The position numbers and the translations under genes were made by a program. A DNA stretch of 5,870 bases, from assembly GCA_028717165.1 (NCBI GenBank), contig JAQUOK010000233.1, positions 1 through 5,870 of the forward strand, given 5' to 3'. The notes beneath the pieces are model-generated. The model was given only the letters and a program-made list of their open reading frames with translations. It was not told the DNA's origin and searched no databases. This document shows positions 5,306 to 5,870 of this stretch, piece after piece (within the stretch, counting starts at the first letter, position 1; every line of letters starts with the position of its first letter). Source of the DNA: Victivallaceae bacterium (GTDB taxonomy: Bacteria > Verrucomicrobiota > Lentisphaeria > Victivallales > Victivallaceae).

Positions 5306-5870
5306 AGAAATTACGGAATACCTGGACGAACTGCTCAATATAGCGGCGATCCCCGGAGATTATTCCAATAACGGACTGCAGGTCGAAGCTGCGGGGGAAG
5401 TGCGAAAAGCGGTTTTCGGGGTCGATGCCTGTAAGGCTCTTTTCGAAGCGGCGGCGTTGAAAAATGCCGGTTTCATTTTTGTCCACCATGGGATCAGCTG
5501 GAGTGCGGAGCCTCGTCGTTTTACCGGCATAATCGCGTCCCGGCTGGAATTGCTGTTCAAGAACGGGATTTCACTCTATGCCGTGCACTTGCCGCTTGAC
5601 GCTCATCCTGATATCGGGCACAACGCCCTGCTGGCGGATATGGTGAAACTGAAACACCGTTACAGTTTCATGGAATATTGCGGCTCTGATATCGGCTGGG
5701 CCGGCGTTCTTCAGGAAGCGTGTCTTCCCGGCCTGCTGGCGGATAAACTGGAAAAGGAATTAAACTGTAAAGCTGAAATCTTCGGCAGCCGGGACAGAAA
5801 ACTGGAAAAAGCCGGTATCGTTTCCGGCGGCGGCGGAATGGATGCGCTTATGGCCTGTATAAAGCAGGGG
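5292..5870 (+). CDS. Nif3/YbgI family dinuclear metal-binding protein, N-terminal part (3' end outside window)
   Basis: The first 193 codons are present and the frame is open to the window edge. Family hallmarks are NNGLQV (26-31), a VHHGISW segment with H65 and H66, EPRRFTGI (73-80), and HLPLDAHPDIGHN (99-111) with H99, D103 and H105. In Nif3-like proteins these His and Asp positions contribute to a two-metal site in a toroidal hexamer. The fragment ends just after the SGGGG loop (near 179-183), which precedes the second half of the metal site, so the C-terminal ligands are not visible. Databases often label this family GTP cyclohydrolase 1 type 2, but its cellular reaction is not settled and I do not assert one. 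ATG 5292 has a strong ribosome binding site and overlaps the previous gene by 14 bp, in a different frame, pointing to translational coupling. Confidence 0.93.
   Translation, partial: MARLKEITEYLDELLNIAAIPGDYSNNGLQVEAAGEVRKAVFGVDACKALFEAAALKNAGFIFVHHGISWSAEPRRFTGIIASRLELLFKNGISLYAVHLPLDAHPDIGHNALLADMVKLKHRYSFMEYCGSDIGWAGVLQEACLPGLLADKLEKELNCKAEIFGSRDRKLEKAGIVSGGGGMDALMACIKQG

Overview
The window is 5.87 kb of gene-dense bacterial DNA of moderate GC, with every supportable gene on the + strand. It holds six coding regions; the first is cut by the left edge and the last by the right edge. No rRNA, tRNA, CRISPR array or transposase gene is visible. The organism cannot be named from this window. 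Gram-negative style inner-membrane ABC-2 permeases, a RicT-type PSP1 protein and a Nif3 protein, together with proteins of no recognised family, would fit an uncultured member of the PVC group (Lentisphaerota, Kiritimatiellota or similar). That placement is a low-confidence inference.

Region A (1-2960) is a tightly packed cluster read as one operon. It contains the C-terminal end of an ABC-2-type permease (1-255), a membrane-anchored TPR-like protein with a double zinc ribbon and a Lys/Pro/Ala/Val tail (269-1375), a second single-pass helical protein with a Lys/Ala tail (1393-2175), and a complete six-helix ABC-2 permease (2172-2960). Gaps are 13 and 17 bp, followed by a short stop/start overlap. 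The two permeases share the same C-terminal plan, so they may pair in one transporter, with the two anchored proteins as accessory subunits. The ATPase is not in the window and would be expected upstream.

Region B (2961-4089) starts with a 145-bp spacer carrying a good extended -10 promoter candidate. A PSP1/RicT-family cysteine-rich protein follows, with an acidic then strongly basic C-terminal extension.

Region C (4090-4318) is a 229-bp intergenic stretch. It holds degenerate GGCCGTA-like heptamers, a weak hairpin, and a 147-bp element bounded by 21-bp imperfect inverted repeats (17 of 21 matching). The element resembles a MITE or non-autonomous IS remnant and ends 18 bp before the next start codon.

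Region D (4319-5870) holds an unrecognised protein with a HELCH zinc-metallopeptidase motif, a downstream EE pair and two or three hydrophobic segments. It overlaps by 14 bp the start of a Nif3/YbgI-family dinuclear-metal protein that runs off the window. The most novel-looking items are the two accessory proteins placed between the permeases, the membrane gluzincin-like protein and the MITE-like repeat.
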